Source: Alphaproteobacteria bacterium | GTDB lineage: Bacteria; Pseudomonadota; Alphaproteobacteria; JAGOMX01 | DNA: 14,597 bases | Direction of reading: 5' to 3' | Assembly: GCA_016742295.1 (NCBI GenBank) | Contig: JACVCA010000014.1 | Location: 1 to 14,597, forward strand | Shown here: one piece after another, positions 1-8,451 of the stretch | Layout of the letters: every line of letters begins with the position of its first letter | Position numbering within the stretch: position 1 is the first letter of the stretch | Notes under the pieces: generated by a model | Seen by the model: the letters and a program-made list of their open reading frames with translations, nothing else | Database searches by the model: none | What the model was told of the DNA's origin: nothing | Made by a program: the position numbers and the translations under genes

Positions 1-1
1 T

Positions 2-700
2 AGGGCTTCGATAGACGCTCTTAAGAAGGCCGGGATTAAAGTTGTATGCTTCGCTCCGTCGCTTGGTGTTGCAAAACGGTTAGTGCGAATTGGTGCTGAT
101 GCTCTTGTAATTGAAGGGATGGAGGCGGGAGGGCATACAGGACCGGTTTCAACCAGTGTCTTAGCCCAAGAAATATTACCTTATATTCAAGAAGTACCTA
201 TCTTTGTTGCTGGGGGCATTGGCCGTGGTGAAGCCATAACTTCTTATCTTGAAATGGGGGCTTCAGGCTGTCAACTTGGGACACGTTTTGTCTGTGCAAC
301 CGAATCTCGGGCTCATCCAAAATTTAAACACGCTTTTATCTACGCTGAAGCACGCGATGCAGTCTTATCAGTTCAATATGATGAAAAATTCCCTGTTATT
401 CCAGTGCGTGCCTTGGTTAATAATGCAACACGTGAGTTTATGAAAACCCAGCAGCGTGTACTTGAATGTTTTGAAAAAGGTGAGGTTACTCAAAAAGAAG
501 CTCAACTTGAGATTGAGCATTTTTGGGCAGGTGCTTTACGTCGTGCTGTTGTCGAAGGAGATATTGAAAACGGCTCGCTCATGGCAGGCCAAAGTGTGGG
601 TATGGTTAAGCAAGAACAGACGACACAAAGTATTATTGATGAATTAGTTAATCAGGCAATTCAAGTTCTTGAAAAACGTCTCGAACGATCAAAAGGATAG
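2..700 (+). CDS. FabK / nitronate monooxygenase-family flavoprotein (5' end outside window)
   Basis: The frame is open from base 2, so the gene starts before the window; a GTG at 83 lies inside the barrel and is not the real start. About 232 residues are visible, roughly the last 70% of a protein of usual length 310-330. The family is FMN-binding TIM-barrel enzymes that includes nitronate monooxygenases and the FabK enoyl-ACP reductases. Visible motifs are EGMEAGGHTG with the conserved His, then AGGIGRGE and LGTRFV, which form the FMN phosphate site. The C-terminal stretch GALRRAVVEGD followed by GSLMAGQSVG resembles FabK more than a typical nitronate monooxygenase, so it could reduce enoyl-ACP in fatty acid synthesis. 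That choice is from memory of the families. The stop is TAG at 698-700, followed by 222 bases before the next gene. Confidence 0.85.
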   Translation, partial: RASIDALKKAGIKVVCFAPSLGVAKRLVRIGADALVIEGMEAGGHTGPVSTSVLAQEILPYIQEVPIFVAGGIGRGEAITSYLEMGASGCQLGTRFVCATESRAHPKFKHAFIYAEARDAVLSVQYDEKFPVIPVRALVNNATREFMKTQQRVLECFEKGEVTQKEAQLEIEHFWAGALRRAVVEGDIENGSLMAGQSVGMVKQEQTTQSIIDELVNQAIQVLEKRLERSKG

Positions 701-747
701 TTGGCTACAGTTCAATAATTAACGTTATTAAGCTCTTTTTAATTACC

Positions 748-774
748 TAATGATGATATTTTATTTAATCATTA
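748..774. other. Weak AT-rich inverted repeat downstream of the FabK-like gene
   Basis: TAATGAT at 748-754 is repeated inverted as ATCATTA at 768-774, with a 13-base loop. It could help end transcription of the upstream gene. It has no GC-rich stem and no clear T-tract after it, so I do not call it a terminator. Confidence 0.2.
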
Positions 775-857
775 AGAGAAGTATTTAAGGGGTTATAAGA
801 GTAATTTATAGGTAGATTACTGTTTTTATTTATAATTTTCTGAAATTATTTAACTTC

Positions 858-887
858 TTGATTCTGGAATTATTATTCTGATACTAT
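858..887 (+). promoter_or_regulatory. Candidate sigma-70 promoter for the RodZ-like gene
   Basis: TTGATT at 858-863 resembles a -35 box. TACTAT at 882-887 resembles a -10 box, 18 bases further on. TG at 879-880 gives an extended -10 (TGATACTAT). Transcription would start near 894, about 30 bases before the ATG at 923. This is pattern matching only; AT-rich DNA yields such matches by chance. Confidence 0.42.
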
Positions 888-922
888 CTTCTAGAAAAAT
901 CATCAAGATCTAAAGGCATGAT

Positions 923-1981
923 ATGGCGTCTGCATCCCCTCTCAGAGAAGATTTTCAAACTGATGACTTAGATGTTAAGGCTTCTGAATTAACTGACAAG
1001 CTTCCTTCAGTTGCAAAGCTTTTGAAAAGTACACGTTTGAAAAAAAACGAGAAGACAAGAGATATTGCTAACAGTTTGCGCATTAGCGAGCGTTATCTCA
1101 TTGCCATTGAACACAATGATTTTAAGGTTCTTCCTGAGCAAGTTTATACGCTTGGTTTTGTTCGCGCCTATGCTAAGTATCTCGGCCTTGCCTCCTCTGA
1201 AATTATTGAACAATACAAAAATGAAAACTATCCTCAAGCTCGAGTTCCGGTTTTTAGTTTCCCCGAAGCTGATATAACCCCCGGTAAGCCCAAATTATGG
1301 CTCGCCTTGGGTGCGGGATGTATTACTATTCTTGTCTTAGGAATATGGCATTTTTGGTCACTCCCTCACAATAGAAAGATGGAAGAAATTAATAAAGACG
1401 ATACTAAGCTTGAAAATATGTCTTTATCTTCTCATAACGAAAATACTGCAGAGCATGGAAAATTGCAAAAGGTTGAGCAGGACTTTAAAAATGCCTTAAA
1501 TGAAGAAAGCTCAGAGGGATCTACCTTAAAATCAAATCCACCTGCCAAGACACCAATTGTAGAAACCTCTAAAGAATTTCAAGGAAAAGATGTTTCATCT
1601 GAAAAGACAGTATTGCCTCAAACGTCTCAAGAAATGCCTTTAAAAAATCAAGCTCAAATCCCTCCTCAATCTTCTACTACCGATATTGAGGAAGGATCTT
1701 TAAACTATAAGGATCTTCAGTTTGTCCCCGGAGATAAGTTTACGATCCTTGCTACTGCTTTAAGTTGGATAGAGGTTTGTAATGCTCAGGGTTCGGTGCT
1801 TATCAACCGTACTCTTAAGCCAGATGAGACACTGGTATTGGAAGCCCAACCTGGAATGAAATTTTCCACAGGAAATGCAGGGGGTCTTAAATTTATTTTT
1901 CAAGGCTATGCGACTAAGCATTTAGGAAAAGACGGGGAAATCTTAAGAGAGCAATCTTTGAATTTTAAAGTTCCTGAATAA
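923..1981 (+). CDS. RodZ-like membrane protein with N-terminal helix-turn-helix and C-terminal DUF4115
   Basis: This 352-residue protein has the RodZ layout. A cytoplasmic HTH_25-type helix-turn-helix spans about residues 30-98 (IANSLRISERYLIAIE, then LPEQVYTLGFVRAYAKYLG). One membrane helix lies at about 125-145. A long, charged, low-complexity linker runs to about 265, and a DUF4115-type domain occupies about 272-350. In characterised bacteria RodZ binds MreB through its HTH domain and helps maintain rod shape; here that role is inferred. Alphaproteobacterial members are often annotated only as HTH-domain proteins. The ATG at 923 is supported by AAGG at 913-916, six bases upstream. The next gene is hisS, 93 bases downstream. 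Confidence 0.85.
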   Translation: MASASPLREDFQTDDLDVKASELTDKLPSVAKLLKSTRLKKNEKTRDIANSLRISERYLIAIEHNDFKVLPEQVYTLGFVRAYAKYLGLASSEIIEQYKNENYPQARVPVFSFPEADITPGKPKLWLALGAGCITILVLGIWHFWSLPHNRKMEEINKDDTKLENMSLSSHNENTAEHGKLQKVEQDFKNALNEESSEGSTLKSNPPAKTPIVETSKEFQGKDVSSEKTVLPQTSQEMPLKNQAQIPPQSSTTDIEEGSLNYKDLQFVPGDKFTILATALSWIEVCNAQGSVLINRTLKPDETLVLEAQPGMKFSTGNAGGLKFIFQGYATKHLGKDGEILREQSLNFKVPE

Positions 1982-2005
1982 ATGAAAATTGTTGGGTTAT
2001 AGCTT

Positions 2006-2035
2006 TTGTAGGGTTGAAAATACTCTAGTTATATG
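2006..2035 (+). promoter_or_regulatory. Possible hisS promoter
   Basis: TTGTAG at 2006-2011 and TATATG at 2030-2035 are 18 bases apart. A competing pair is TTGAAA at 2014-2019 with TAAAAT at 2039-2044, but its 19-base spacer is long. Neither is convincing, and hisS may simply be read through from the RodZ-like gene. Confidence 0.25.
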
Positions 2036-2046
2036 ATTTAAAATCA
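2034..2046. repeat. Short perfect dyad upstream of hisS
   Basis: TGATTT at 2034-2039 and AAATCA at 2041-2046 are a perfect inverted repeat around one central A. The loop is too small for a hairpin, so it would be a protein-binding dyad if it is functional. It overlaps the possible hisS -10 region. There is no independent support. Confidence 0.2.
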
Positions 2047-2062
2047 ATTATCTTTCCCATAA

Positions 2063-2068
2063 AAGGAG
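2063..2068 (+). promoter_or_regulatory. Strong ribosome binding site fixing the TTG start of hisS
   Basis: AAGGAG is an almost perfect Shine-Dalgarno sequence six bases ahead of TTG 2075. There is no in-frame ATG nearby that would preserve the conserved N-terminus, so this site decides the start. Confidence 0.8.
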
Positions 2069-2074
2069 AAAAAG

Positions 2075-3313
2075 TTGCTTCAACCTGTCAGAGGGACCCA
2101 TGATTTATTGCCGCAAGAATGCCGTCAATATCGTGCTATTGCGAATTCAAGTCGTTTAATTGCCCAACGCTATGGTTATGAAGAGATAGAGACGCCTATA
2201 TTCGAGTTCTCTTCTGTATTTTTACGTATGGGGGAAGCCTCAGATGTGGTGACAAAAGAAACTTATACTTTTCAAGATCGTGGGGGCCAAGAGATTACCT
2301 TACGTCCCGAAGGCACAGCTGGTATTATGCGGGCAATTATTTCAAATGGTCTTACGCAAAAGACGCCCCTTAAATATTATTCTTGTGGGCCGATGTTTCG
2401 CTATGAGCGTCCACAAAAAGGACGTTACCGCCAATTTACACAAGTTGGAGTTGAATTGGTAGGTGTGGCAGAACCACTTGGGGATGTTGAAGTTATAGCG
2501 CTTGCCGAGCAATTCTTAAAAGAAATTGGCCTTACAAAAGGAATTTCTCTCGAAATTAATACTTTGGGAGATCAAGAAAGTCGCAACCTTTACCGCACGG
2601 CACTAGTAACTTACTTGAATGATTTTAGGACTCAACTATCGCCAGAAAGCCAAATTCGCCTTGATCTTAATCCCTTACGCATTTTAGATTCTAAAGATGT
2701 TAATGACCGTAAGCTTCTTGAAAATTGTCCTGTTTTTCGGGATTATCTTAATGCTGAATCTGAAGATTTTTTTGCTAATGTTCTTAAAAAACTTGATTTA
2801 TTAGGGATAACTTATACGCTTAATTATCAAATTGTTCGTGGACTCGATTATTATTGTCACACAGCATTTGAATTTGTTTCTCATCAACTGGGAGCCCAAG
2901 GAACCGTTTTGGCCGGCGGTCGGTATGATGGTCTTATTTCACAATTAGGAGGTCCGAATCTTGCCGGTGTAGGCTGGGCTGCGGGCCTTGATAGGTTGGT
3001 ACTGCTAGCAGAGAAGTCGATAGACAAGCCCTGCTTAATATCTATCATTCCAGTGGGGGATACAGCTGAGAGCCAAGCGTTACAAATGGCTCAAGATTTG
3101 AGACAAGAAGGGTTAAACATTGATTTAGGATATTCCGGATCATTGTCTAAGAGGATGAAAAAAGCAAATAGTGTTGGTGCGTCCTGGGCTGTTATTTTTG
3201 GTGATGATGAAATAAAATCTCAGAAAGTTGCTATTCGTGATTTAAAGTCGGGCCTGCAAGTAGAAGTGGCCTTTGATAAAATTAGCGATTACCTTCAAAG
3301 CAAGATACAGTAA
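2075..3313 (+). CDS. hisS: Histidyl-tRNA synthetase
   Basis: This 412-residue class II synthetase attaches histidine to tRNA-His in the cytoplasm. It opens LQPVRGTHDLLP, as the family does. Motif 2 is RYERPQKGRYRQF at residues 109-121. The histidine-specific signature RGLDYYCHTAFEF is at 255-267 and GGRYDG at 281-286. Motif 3, GVGWAAGLDRL, is at 298-308. The anticodon-binding domain fills about 320-412. The start is TTG at 2075. It is chosen because AAGGAG at 2063-2068 sits six bases before it and the protein N-terminus matches the family from this codon. The length is normal and no key motif is missing. The release-factor gene follows 17 bases later, so the two are probably cotranscribed. 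Confidence 0.97.
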   Translation: MLQPVRGTHDLLPQECRQYRAIANSSRLIAQRYGYEEIETPIFEFSSVFLRMGEASDVVTKETYTFQDRGGQEITLRPEGTAGIMRAIISNGLTQKTPLKYYSCGPMFRYERPQKGRYRQFTQVGVELVGVAEPLGDVEVIALAEQFLKEIGLTKGISLEINTLGDQESRNLYRTALVTYLNDFRTQLSPESQIRLDLNPLRILDSKDVNDRKLLENCPVFRDYLNAESEDFFANVLKKLDLLGITYTLNYQIVRGLDYYCHTAFEFVSHQLGAQGTVLAGGRYDGLISQLGGPNLAGVGWAAGLDRLVLLAEKSIDKPCLISIIPVGDTAESQALQMAQDLRQEGLNIDLGYSGSLSKRMKKANSVGASWAVIFGDDEIKSQKVAIRDLKSGLQVEVAFDKISDYLQSKIQ

Positions 3314-3330
3314 AATTTTGAAAGTGAGAT

Positions 3331-5286
3331 GTGGTGAGTATAAACGATAAGCTTGACCGCGTTGTTGAGCGCCACAAAGAGTTGGCAGAAACATTAGCTG
3401 GTGAAATAAGAGTAGACCCAAAATTGTTTGCTAAATATTCGAAAGAATATTCAGATCTTAGCCCCGTGGTTGAAGCTATTATAGCGTTGCGAGCTGCAGA
3501 AAAAGAGTGTACGGACCTAGAGGGTTTGCTTGCTGATTTGCAGGATGATCCTGAAATGAAGTCAATTGCTGAGGTTGAAAAGAATGAGTTGCGTATCCGT
3601 ATTCGTGAACTTGAACATAATATTAAAGTTTTACTCCTTCCAAAAGATGAGATCGATGAAAGAAACGCTATTATTGAAATTCGAGCTGGAACAGGTGGGG
3701 ATGAAGCAGGTCTCTTTGCTGCAGATTTATTGAGAATGTACGAGCGCTACGCTGAACACCATGGGTGGAAGTTTGAATTACTTCAACTTAGTGAAAGCGG
3801 TATTGGAGCTGTAAAGGAAGTAAGTGCAACGATCACAGGGCGCGGTGTGTTTGCTCGGCTTAAATTTGAATCAGGCGTTCACCGGGTTCAAAGAGTACCA
3901 ACTACTGAAACTAGCGGGCGTATTCATACTTCAGCAGCCACAGTTGCCGTGTTGCCAGAAGCAGAAGAAGTTGATGTAAAAATTGAGGATAAAGATCTAC
4001 GTATCGATGTTTTTCGTTCGAGTGGTCCAGGGGGGCAGAGTGTGAATACTACCGATAGTGCGGTCCGCGTTACCCATATTCCTACAGGAATTGTCGTACA
4101 GCAACAAGATGAAAAGTCGCAACACAAAAATAAAGCAAAAGCTCTTAAAATTCTGCGTGCTCGGTTATTTGAAGCGCAACGTATGAAAATTGCTGCTGAG
4201 CGTTCTGCCCAACGTAAAAGTCAAATTGGAACTGGTGACCGATCAGAACGGATTCGTACATATAATTTCCCTCAAGGACGTGTTTCAGACCACAGGATTA
4301 ATTTAACTCTTTATAAGATCGTAGAAATTTTGAATGGAGAAGCTCTTGACGAGCTGATTGATGCACTTTTAGCGGACGATCAGGCAAATCGATTGGCTGA
4401 ACTCGATGAAATGCCCCCTCTAAAGAGTAGACAGCATGGGCTAACGATTCAAGCAAGCCTTGAGTGGGGGGCTGCTCAATTAAAGAAGGCTGAAATCAAT
4501 GATAGTAGCCGAGAAGCAAGGCTTCTAATGAGCATGATTCTTGATATGCCCTTTGAGTATATATTAAGTCACCTTACAAATACTTTAAGCATGCAAGATT
4601 TTGAAGTTTATGCAAAAGCTATCAAGCGCCGTCTTCTACATGAACCATTATCAAAAATTGTTGGAAAAAGAGAATTTTGGAGCTTGTCCTTTCAGATTAG
4701 CCACGATACTCTTGACCCAAGACCGGATAGTGAGACAATTATTGAAGCAGTGTTGGATTGCATCCTTGATCGGAGTGCAAACTTGCGGATTCTTGATTTG
4801 GGAACTGGGTCAGGTTGCCTCTTATTGGCGTTGTTACATGAATTACCTAATAGTTATGGGATAGGTATTGATAAAAGTGAGTTAGCGGTCTCTATCGCAC
4901 AAGCCAATGCACGAACTCTTGGGTTAGAGTCTCGCGCAAATTTTCTGGTTAGTGACTGGGCGCAGGCGATCCAAGGAACTTTTGATTTTGTGGTTAGCAA
5001 TCCCCCTTATTTAAGCGAGGCGGATATGAAAATTTTGGCCCCTAATGTTTCTCTCTATGATCCTCATCTTGCTCTTAAAGGAGGGTATGATGGATTGGTC
5101 GCTTATCGTAGGCTTGCACAACAATTGGGCAAGCTATTAAAGATGAAGGGACTTGCGATGTTGGAAATTGGAGAGGGGCAAGAGGCCCAAGTTAAGCAGA
5201 TTATGCAGAAATCCGGACTTGTAATTTTAGGAAAAAGAACGGACCTTGCAGGAAGGGCGCGCTGTGTGGTTGTTCATCGCTCATAA
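3331..5286 (+). CDS. prfA-prmC: Fusion of peptide chain release factor 1 and PrmC (release factor glutamine N5-methyltransferase)
   Basis: One 651-codon frame carries two whole enzymes. Residues 1 to about 360 are release factor 1, which reads UAA and UAG and releases the peptide. They include the N-terminal helical domain, [11 protein letters not shown] with the stop-recognition P-x-T motif at 190-192, and the catalytic GGQ at 234-236 in [10 protein letters not shown]. Residues from about 371 are PrmC, which methylates that GGQ glutamine in RF1 and RF2. They include an N-terminal helical domain opening [14 protein letters not shown], the SAM-binding DLGTGSG at 489-495 and the catalytic NPPY at 557-560. 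Both halves have normal length (about 360 and 280). The linker is only about ten residues. The start is GTG 3331, or GTG 3334, with a weak purine-rich site upstream (GAAAGTGAG). hisS ends 17 bases before. Separate genes are the rule in the family; the fusion is the oddity. Confidence 0.93.
   Translation: MVSINDKLDRVVERHKELAETLAGEIRVDPKLFAKYSKEYSDLSPVVEAIIALRAAEKECTDLEGLLADLQDDPEMKSIAEVEKNELRIRIRELEHNIKVLLLPKDEIDERNAIIEIRAGTGGDEAGLFAADLLRMYERYAEHHGWKFELLQLSESGIGAVKEVSATITGRGVFARLKFESGVHRVQRVPTTETSGRIHTSAATVAVLPEAEEVDVKIEDKDLRIDVFRSSGPGGQSVNTTDSAVRVTHIPTGIVVQQQDEKSQHKNKAKALKILRARLFEAQRMKIAAERSAQRKSQIGTGDRSERIRTYNFPQGRVSDHRINLTLYKIVEILNGEALDELIDALLADDQANRLAELDEMPPLKSRQHGLTIQASLEWGAAQLKKAEINDSSREARLLMSMILDMPFEYILSHLTNTLSMQDFEVYAKAIKRRLLHEPLSKIVGKREFWSLSFQISHDTLDPRPDSETIIEAVLDCILDRSANLRILDLGTGSGCLLLALLHELPNSYGIGIDKSELAVSIAQANARTLGLESRANFLVSDWAQAIQGTFDFVVSNPPYLSEADMKILAPNVSLYDPHLALKGGYDGLVAYRRLAQQLGKLLKMKGLAMLEIGEGQEAQVKQIMQKSGLVILGKRTDLAGRARCVVVHRS
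4411..5286 (+). other. prmC: PrmC half of the fusion, with a possible internal start
   Basis: ATG 4411 (residue 361) is the only ATG, GTG or TTG in this frame near the domain junction. It could in principle start a free PrmC of about 291 residues. The bases before it (CTCGATGAA) are a poor ribosome binding site. The next in-frame ATGs, from 4528, would remove the first helices of the PrmC N-terminal domain. I treat the fusion as the main product and a separate PrmC as possible but unsupported. Confidence 0.3.
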
Positions 5287-5380
5287 ATGCATTAAGTAGA
5301 GAGAGGATCTTAAGATGCTTAGTACATAAATTATGAAACGCTCAATAGTTTAGGAAATGGGCATTTTACATAAAGTGAAG

Positions 5381-5389
5381 TGCTATCAT
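5381..5389 (+). promoter_or_regulatory. Possible extended -10 promoter ahead of the DUF4167-clpB pair
   Basis: TGCTATCAT matches an extended -10 (TGn then TATCAT) about 45 bases before the DUF4167 start. TTTACA at 5365-5370 looks like a -35 box but is only 13 bases away, which is too close. Promoter activity is uncertain. The 147-base gap after prmC makes a separate promoter plausible. Confidence 0.28.
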
Positions 5390-5410
5390 AGCCAAAAAAG
5401 CAAATTTTTA

Positions 5411-5428
5411 GTTAAGAAGAGTTAAGAA
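5411..5428 (+). repeat. Tandem GTTAAGAA repeat in the DUF4167 leader
   Basis: GTTAAGAA occurs at 5411-5418 and again at 5421-5428, exactly ten bases apart and ending just before ATG 5434. The purine-rich part is the only candidate ribosome binding site, so a protein bound here could affect translation or transcription. Confidence 0.4.
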
Positions 5429-5433
5429 ATCTT

Positions 5434-5829
5434 ATGATACGACAAAACAATTCTAATCGGATGAATCATCGCACTCGTTCAAATACACCGCGAAATGCAA
5501 GTGAGGGCGATAACCGCGGCCGGGGTAATACTTCTGTCCGTAGCTCCTATGAACAAAATTCAAATAATGGGCGGGTGCGGGGAAATCCCCGTCAGTTACG
5601 CGAAAAATACCTAACGCTTGCTCAGGAAGCAATTTCTGCAGGTAATATTATTGATGCGGAAACTTATTATCAATATGCTGATCATTACTATCGTTTGACA
5701 CGTGAAGAATTTGGACAAAGTCAGCCCCCTAAGTCTACAAGTCCTACAGTAGAACCGCTTTCTATGCCTGCTGGAGGTGAAGACAAAGAGGGTTCTGATC
5801 TTGACCAACCTCCTCTTGATGTGAAATAA
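5434..5829 (+). CDS. DUF4167 domain protein
   Basis: This 131-residue protein has an Asn- and Arg-rich, disordered-looking N-terminus (1-45). A compact DUF4167 core follows at about 45-92: RVRGNPRQLREKYLTLAQEA, then DAETYYQYADHYYRL. The tail is acidic and proline-rich. The core looks like a helical pair, and the basic N-terminus could bind nucleic acid, but no function is established. The family is widespread in alphaproteobacteria and commonly sits between prmC and clpB, as here. ATG 5434 is chosen because the basic N-terminus follows it; the ribosome binding site is weak (AAGAAA at 5424-5429). clpB begins 36 bases after its stop, so the two are probably one transcript. Confidence 0.85.
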   Translation: MIRQNNSNRMNHRTRSNTPRNASEGDNRGRGNTSVRSSYEQNSNNGRVRGNPRQLREKYLTLAQEAISAGNIIDAETYYQYADHYYRLTREEFGQSQPPKSTSPTVEPLSMPAGGEDKEGSDLDQPPLDVK

Positions 5830-5865
5830 TTACTTGAGGAAAAATGAAATTTTAGGGGAGATGAG

Positions 5866-8451
5866 ATGGACTTGTCTGCTTATACTGACCGCTTAAAAGC
5901 TGTGCTTCAAGCCGCCCAAACCCTTGCTTTAAAACATTCTCACCAACAACTTACTCCTGAACATCTGCTCACTGCTCTTATGAATGACCCCGAAAGTGTT
6001 GTAGTGCGGCTTCTAACTGGGATGAACGTTAACCCTCAACGCATTCTAACTGAGGTTTCAGATTGGCTTAATAAACAACCAAAGGTAGATGGATCAGGTG
6101 CAGGTCAGCTCTATATGGCTCCTGAGACAGTATTAGTTTTGGATAAGGCAGAGCAGCTGAGTAAAGAAGCTGGTGATACATTTGTGACATTAGATAATGT
6201 CTTGAAGGCATTTATGCTTTCTAAGACATCTCAAGCAAAGCAGATCTTAGAACGTAATGGTCTCACGCTCGAAAAACTTAATAAAGCTATTGAAGACTTA
6301 AGAAAGGGCCGTAAAGCAGATTCAGCCTCTGCCGAAGATAGCTACCAAGCTTTACAGCGTTACGCAATTGATATGACACAGCTTGCAGCTGAGGGTAAAC
6401 TAGACCCGGTCATTGGGCGTGATGAAGAAATACGTCGCATGATTCAGGTCCTTGCGCGGCGGACGAAAAATAACCCAGTATTAATTGGCGAACCTGGGGT
6501 TGGTAAAACTGCCCTTCTTGAGGGGTTGGCTCAGCGTATCGTGAATGGAGATATACCTGAAGCCTTGAAGGAGACACGACTTATGTCCTTAGACTTGGGG
6601 AGTCTTGTGGCGGGTGCTAAGTTCCGTGGTGAATTTGAGGAACGCCTCAAAGCCGTACTCTCTGATATTACTCATGCTGCTGGCGATATTATTCTCTTTA
6701 TTGATGAACTGCATACGCTTGTGGGAGCAGGTCAAGCTGAAGGAGGTATGGACGCTTCGAATATGTTGAAACCTGCTTTGGCACGTGGAGAGCTTCATTG
6801 TGTGGGCGCTACGACCCTTAATGAATATCGTAAGCATATTGAAAAAGATGCAGCTTTAGCACGACGTTTCCAACCTATTTTTGTTGAAGAACCTTCCGTT
6901 GAAGACACTATTTCCATTTTGCGAGGCCTTAAAGAGAAATATGAACTGCACCATGGCGTCCGCATAACCGATAGTGCTATTATTGCGGCTGTCCAACTTT
7001 CGCACCGCTATATTACTGATCGCTTCCTTCCCGATAAAGCTATTGATCTGATTGACGAATCTGGTAGCCGTTTAAGGATGACTATCGATTCAAAACCAGA
7101 AGAAATTGATGAGATGGATCGCCGGATCATGCAATTGAAAATCGAGCGAGAAGCTTTAAAACGTGAATCTGATGCTGCTTCAAAAGAACGTTTAAAAGAT
7201 TTAGAAGTTGAACTGAGAGAGCTTGAAAAGCAATCTGAGGCTTTAACAACAGTATGGACGCAAGAAAAAAATAAAATCCAGCAAGCCCAGAAAATTAAAG
7301 AGCGGCTTGATCGAGCCCGAAGTGAGCTAGAACAGGCCCAGCGTGAAGGCAATCTTGCAAAAGCTGGGGAGCTTATGTATGGCTTTATTCCAGGGCTCGA
7401 AAAAGAGCTTACTGTGATTGAGGCTGAAGCTAATGAAACTCAAGGCATGCTCAAAGAAGAAGTCCGTGAGGATGATATTGCAGCTATTGTGTCACGCTGG
7501 ACAGGGGTTCCCGTTGAAAAGATGTTAGCAGGAGAAATGCAAAAACTTTTGCGTATGGAAGATGAATTAAGCGGGCGTGTCGTTGGTCAAGATCAAGCCA
7601 TTCAATCTATTAGTGAGGCTGTCCGTCGCGCACGTGCCGGGTTACAAGATCCGAATCGGCCGATCGGGTCGTTCCTTTTCTTAGGTCCTACAGGCGTTGG
7701 GAAAACAGAGCTTACAAAGGCTCTGGCTGAGTTTATGTTTGATGATGAAACCGCCATGATACGAATTGACATGTCAGAATACATGGAACGGCATGCAGTC
7801 GCACGATTGATTGGGGCCCCTCCTGGTTATGTAGGCTATGAAGAAGGGGGCTCTTTAACGGAAGCGGTTCGCAGACGTCCTTATCAAATTATTCTTTTTG
7901 ATGAAGTGGAAAAGGCCCATTCGGATGTTTTTAACATCTTGCTACAGGTGCTTGATGATGGGCGTTTAACTGATGGGCAAGCTCGTACCGTTGATTTTCG
8001 TAATACAATTATTATTCTGACCTCTAACCTTGGCAGTGAATTTTTAGCTAATCTCGCGGATGATCAACCTGCAGAAGCAGCAAGGTCTCAAGTTATGGAG
8101 GTAGTTCGCCAAGCTTTCCGGCCGGAGTTTCTAAATCGCTTAGATGAGATTTTACTATTTAATCGTTTACGTCCCGACGATATGATTCATGTGGTTGAGA
8201 TTCAATTGCGTCGTCTAGAAGAGTTACTGATCCAACATAAAATGAAATTAGTTATCTCTGAGGAGGCAAAAGAATGGTTAGCTATAAAAGGATATGACCG
8301 CGTTTATGGTGCGCGACCTTTAAAGCGTGTTATTCAAAAATATTTGCAAAATCCGATTGCTTCTCTAATTTTAAAGGGCGAAGTGAAAGATGCGGTCTAT
8401 GTCAATGCAGGCTCTGAGGGGCTTATGCTTTCAACTGAAGAGAAAAAATAA
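5866..8451 (+). CDS. clpB: ATP-dependent chaperone and disaggregase ClpB
   Basis: This 861-residue Hsp100 protein has the usual family length. It forms hexamers that thread aggregated proteins through a central pore, working with DnaK. An N-terminal Clp repeat domain lies at about 1-145. AAA+ domain 1 has Walker A GEPGVGKT at 208-215 and Walker B DE at 280-281. The middle-domain coiled coil, which marks ClpB rather than ClpA or ClpC, runs about 400-530. AAA+ domain 2 has Walker A GPTGVGKT at 607-614 and Walker B DE at 679-680. The pore motif GYVGYEEGG and a C-terminal D2 small domain are present. ATG 5866 is fixed by AGGGGAG at 5854-5860, five bases upstream. I see no clear heat-shock promoter directly ahead. 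Confidence 0.98.
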   Translation: MDLSAYTDRLKAVLQAAQTLALKHSHQQLTPEHLLTALMNDPESVVVRLLTGMNVNPQRILTEVSDWLNKQPKVDGSGAGQLYMAPETVLVLDKAEQLSKEAGDTFVTLDNVLKAFMLSKTSQAKQILERNGLTLEKLNKAIEDLRKGRKADSASAEDSYQALQRYAIDMTQLAAEGKLDPVIGRDEEIRRMIQVLARRTKNNPVLIGEPGVGKTALLEGLAQRIVNGDIPEALKETRLMSLDLGSLVAGAKFRGEFEERLKAVLSDITHAAGDIILFIDELHTLVGAGQAEGGMDASNMLKPALARGELHCVGATTLNEYRKHIEKDAALARRFQPIFVEEPSVEDTISILRGLKEKYELHHGVRITDSAIIAAVQLSHRYITDRFLPDKAIDLIDESGSRLRMTIDSKPEEIDEMDRRIMQLKIEREALKRESDAASKERLKDLEVELRELEKQSEALTTVWTQEKNKIQQAQKIKERLDRARSELEQAQREGNLAKAGELMYGFIPGLEKELTVIEAEANETQGMLKEEVREDDIAAIVSRWTGVPVEKMLAGEMQKLLRMEDELSGRVVGQDQAIQSISEAVRRARAGLQDPNRPIGSFLFLGPTGVGKTELTKALAEFMFDDETAMIRIDMSEYMERHAVARLIGAPPGYVGYEEGGSLTEAVRRRPYQIILFDEVEKAHSDVFNILLQVLDDGRLTDGQARTVDFRNTIIILTSNLGSEFLANLADDQPAEAARSQVMEVVRQAFRPEFLNRLDEILLFNRLRPDDMIHVVEIQLRRLEELLIQHKMKLVISEEAKEWLAIKGYDRVYGARPLKRVIQKYLQNPIASLILKGEVKDAVYVNAGSEGLMLSTEEKK

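Noticed and set aside
83..85. GTG 83 as start of the first gene
   Set aside because: The frame stays open to base 2 and the upstream codons encode barrel sequence continuous with the family, so the true start is outside the window.
701..922. A tRNA or small RNA gene in the intergenic gaps
   Set aside because: I saw no cloverleaf-like arms, no TTCGA-type loop with a matching acceptor stem and no GC-rich structure in any gap.
5289..5318. A hairpin after prmC (GCATTAAG with CTTAAGATGC, including the palindrome ATCTTAAGAT)
   Set aside because: The stem needs a two-base bulge, the loop is long and no T-tract follows, so I do not call it a terminator.
5287..5433. A heat-shock (RpoH-type) promoter for DUF4167-clpB
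   Set aside because: I found no CTTG-type -35 box with a matching CCCCAT-like or CTTATAT-like -10 box at suitable spacing.
7008..7352. A 114-codon minus-strand frame inside clpB
   Set aside because: It is Ser- and Arg-rich because it mirrors the Glu/Lys-rich coiled-coil codons of ClpB; it is a shadow of that gene.
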